A DNA stretch of 64,000 nt from Paramecium sonneborni (taxonomy: Eukaryota; Ciliophora; Oligohymenophorea; Peniculida; Parameciidae): the NCBI GenBank assembly GCA_905182985.1, contig CAJJDN010000111.1, forward strand, positions 305,179 through 369,178. Direction: 5' to 3'. The position numbers and the translations under genes are program-made. Positions 63,553-64,000 of this stretch are shown in pieces. The notes beneath the pieces are model-generated. The model saw nothing but the letters and a program-made list of their open reading frames with translations, did no database searches and was not told the origin of the DNA. Within the stretch, counting starts at the first letter, position 1. The number at the start of each line of letters is the position of its first letter.

Positions 63553-64000
63553 ATGCAGCCAATAAATTATGATTAAGTTCTCTTAACCTTTTAATGCTAA
63601 CGCAAGCACTTATTTATTGATTCTAAATATTATGTTTAGCTACTTCCTAAATTATTGATTCTTTCAAGTGTAATTATTTTTTCAATTTAAGAATCCAAAA
63701 TAAAAAGACCCTAAATATATTGTAGAATTAAATTTAAATTCTAGAATTCATTGGATTACAAAGGGCAAAACACCTATTCTTGAACAATTTGGATTTTAAT
63801 ATAAGGATAAAATCAAATATTTTTGTGCCAAAACAAAAGATTTATAACAACTTAAAAATTTCATATAAGGAAAAATAATCCAAAAAGACATTAATGATTT
63901 CTATTCTCCTAATCGTTTGTTAGGAATAGGTGTAACTTCTAAAGTTATAATTTTATCTAATTAAGGTCTATTTGGTTACTAAAAAGGATGATTAATCTAA
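63553..64000 (+). CDS. Ciliate Ser/Thr protein kinase with N-terminal PH-like region, cut by window edge
   Basis: Start ATG 63553 (MQPINYDQVLLTFQCQRKHL). A 22-nt intron at 63670-63691 with an AAG acceptor joins SKYYVQLLPKLLILSS to NPKQKDPKYIVELNLNSRI, then HWITKGKTPILEQFGFQYKD. This N-terminal layout recurs in ciliate kinases (a PH-like lipid-binding module). The kinase Gly loop then begins at RLLGIGVTSKVIIL near the window end. Shortly after, a TGA appears at about 63989, so another intron is expected near the edge. Catalytic residues lie beyond the window. Confidence 0.72.

Overview
This window looks like macronuclear DNA of a Paramecium-like oligohymenophorean ciliate. Genes read through only if TAA and TAG mean glutamine and TGA is the sole stop. 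Introns are tiny, mostly 20 to 34 nt, and begin GTA or GTG. Base composition is very AT-rich and genes are densely packed on both strands. No prokaryotic signals, rRNA, tRNA, CRISPR array or telomere repeats were seen. Species-level assignment is inference.

Layout, 0-20 kb: RPN1 of the 26S proteasome (partial, -), kinesin-13 (-), a small three-intron hypothetical gene (-), a membrane protein with a degenerate histidine-kinase-like tail (+), a large C2CD3-like protein (+), a DNAJC9-like J protein (+), the nuclear-pore glycoprotein gp210/NUP210 (+), IFT56/TTC26 (-) and a UBC12-like E2 (+). 20-38 kb: a decayed reverse transcriptase, a broken unknown frame, a SEC14-like gene and a WD40 gene (both -, both needing one-base frame corrections), casein kinase 1 (+), a small MGC-start protein (+), then a pseudogene-rich block (Nudix-like remnant, succinyl-CoA ligase beta pseudogene, copine pseudogene) that also holds an unknown gene at 32.9 kb, followed by a PAP2 phosphatase (+) and a nucleoside hydrolase (-). 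39-64 kb: a chitin-synthase-like membrane protein with a Gln-rich repeat tail (+), CFAP52 (-) containing a 1135-nt assembly duplication around a 53-N gap, a LITAF-like gene with an in-frame TGA (+), a giant Cys-rich repeat surface protein (-), biotin-protein ligase (-), small hypothetical frames, a MORN-like repeat gene (-) and the start of a protein kinase (+).

The gene set is eukaryotic housekeeping plus cilium and centriole biology (kinesin-13, C2CD3-like, IFT56, CFAP52). I see no operon logic and no bacterial-style genetic system. The most interesting signals are the decayed gene copies at 29-36 kb and the reverse-transcriptase remnant, the use of AAG 3' splice sites, repeated one-base frame breaks in A/T runs, and the haplotype-like duplication inside CFAP52. 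All product names rest on reading translated motifs by eye; no database search was run.
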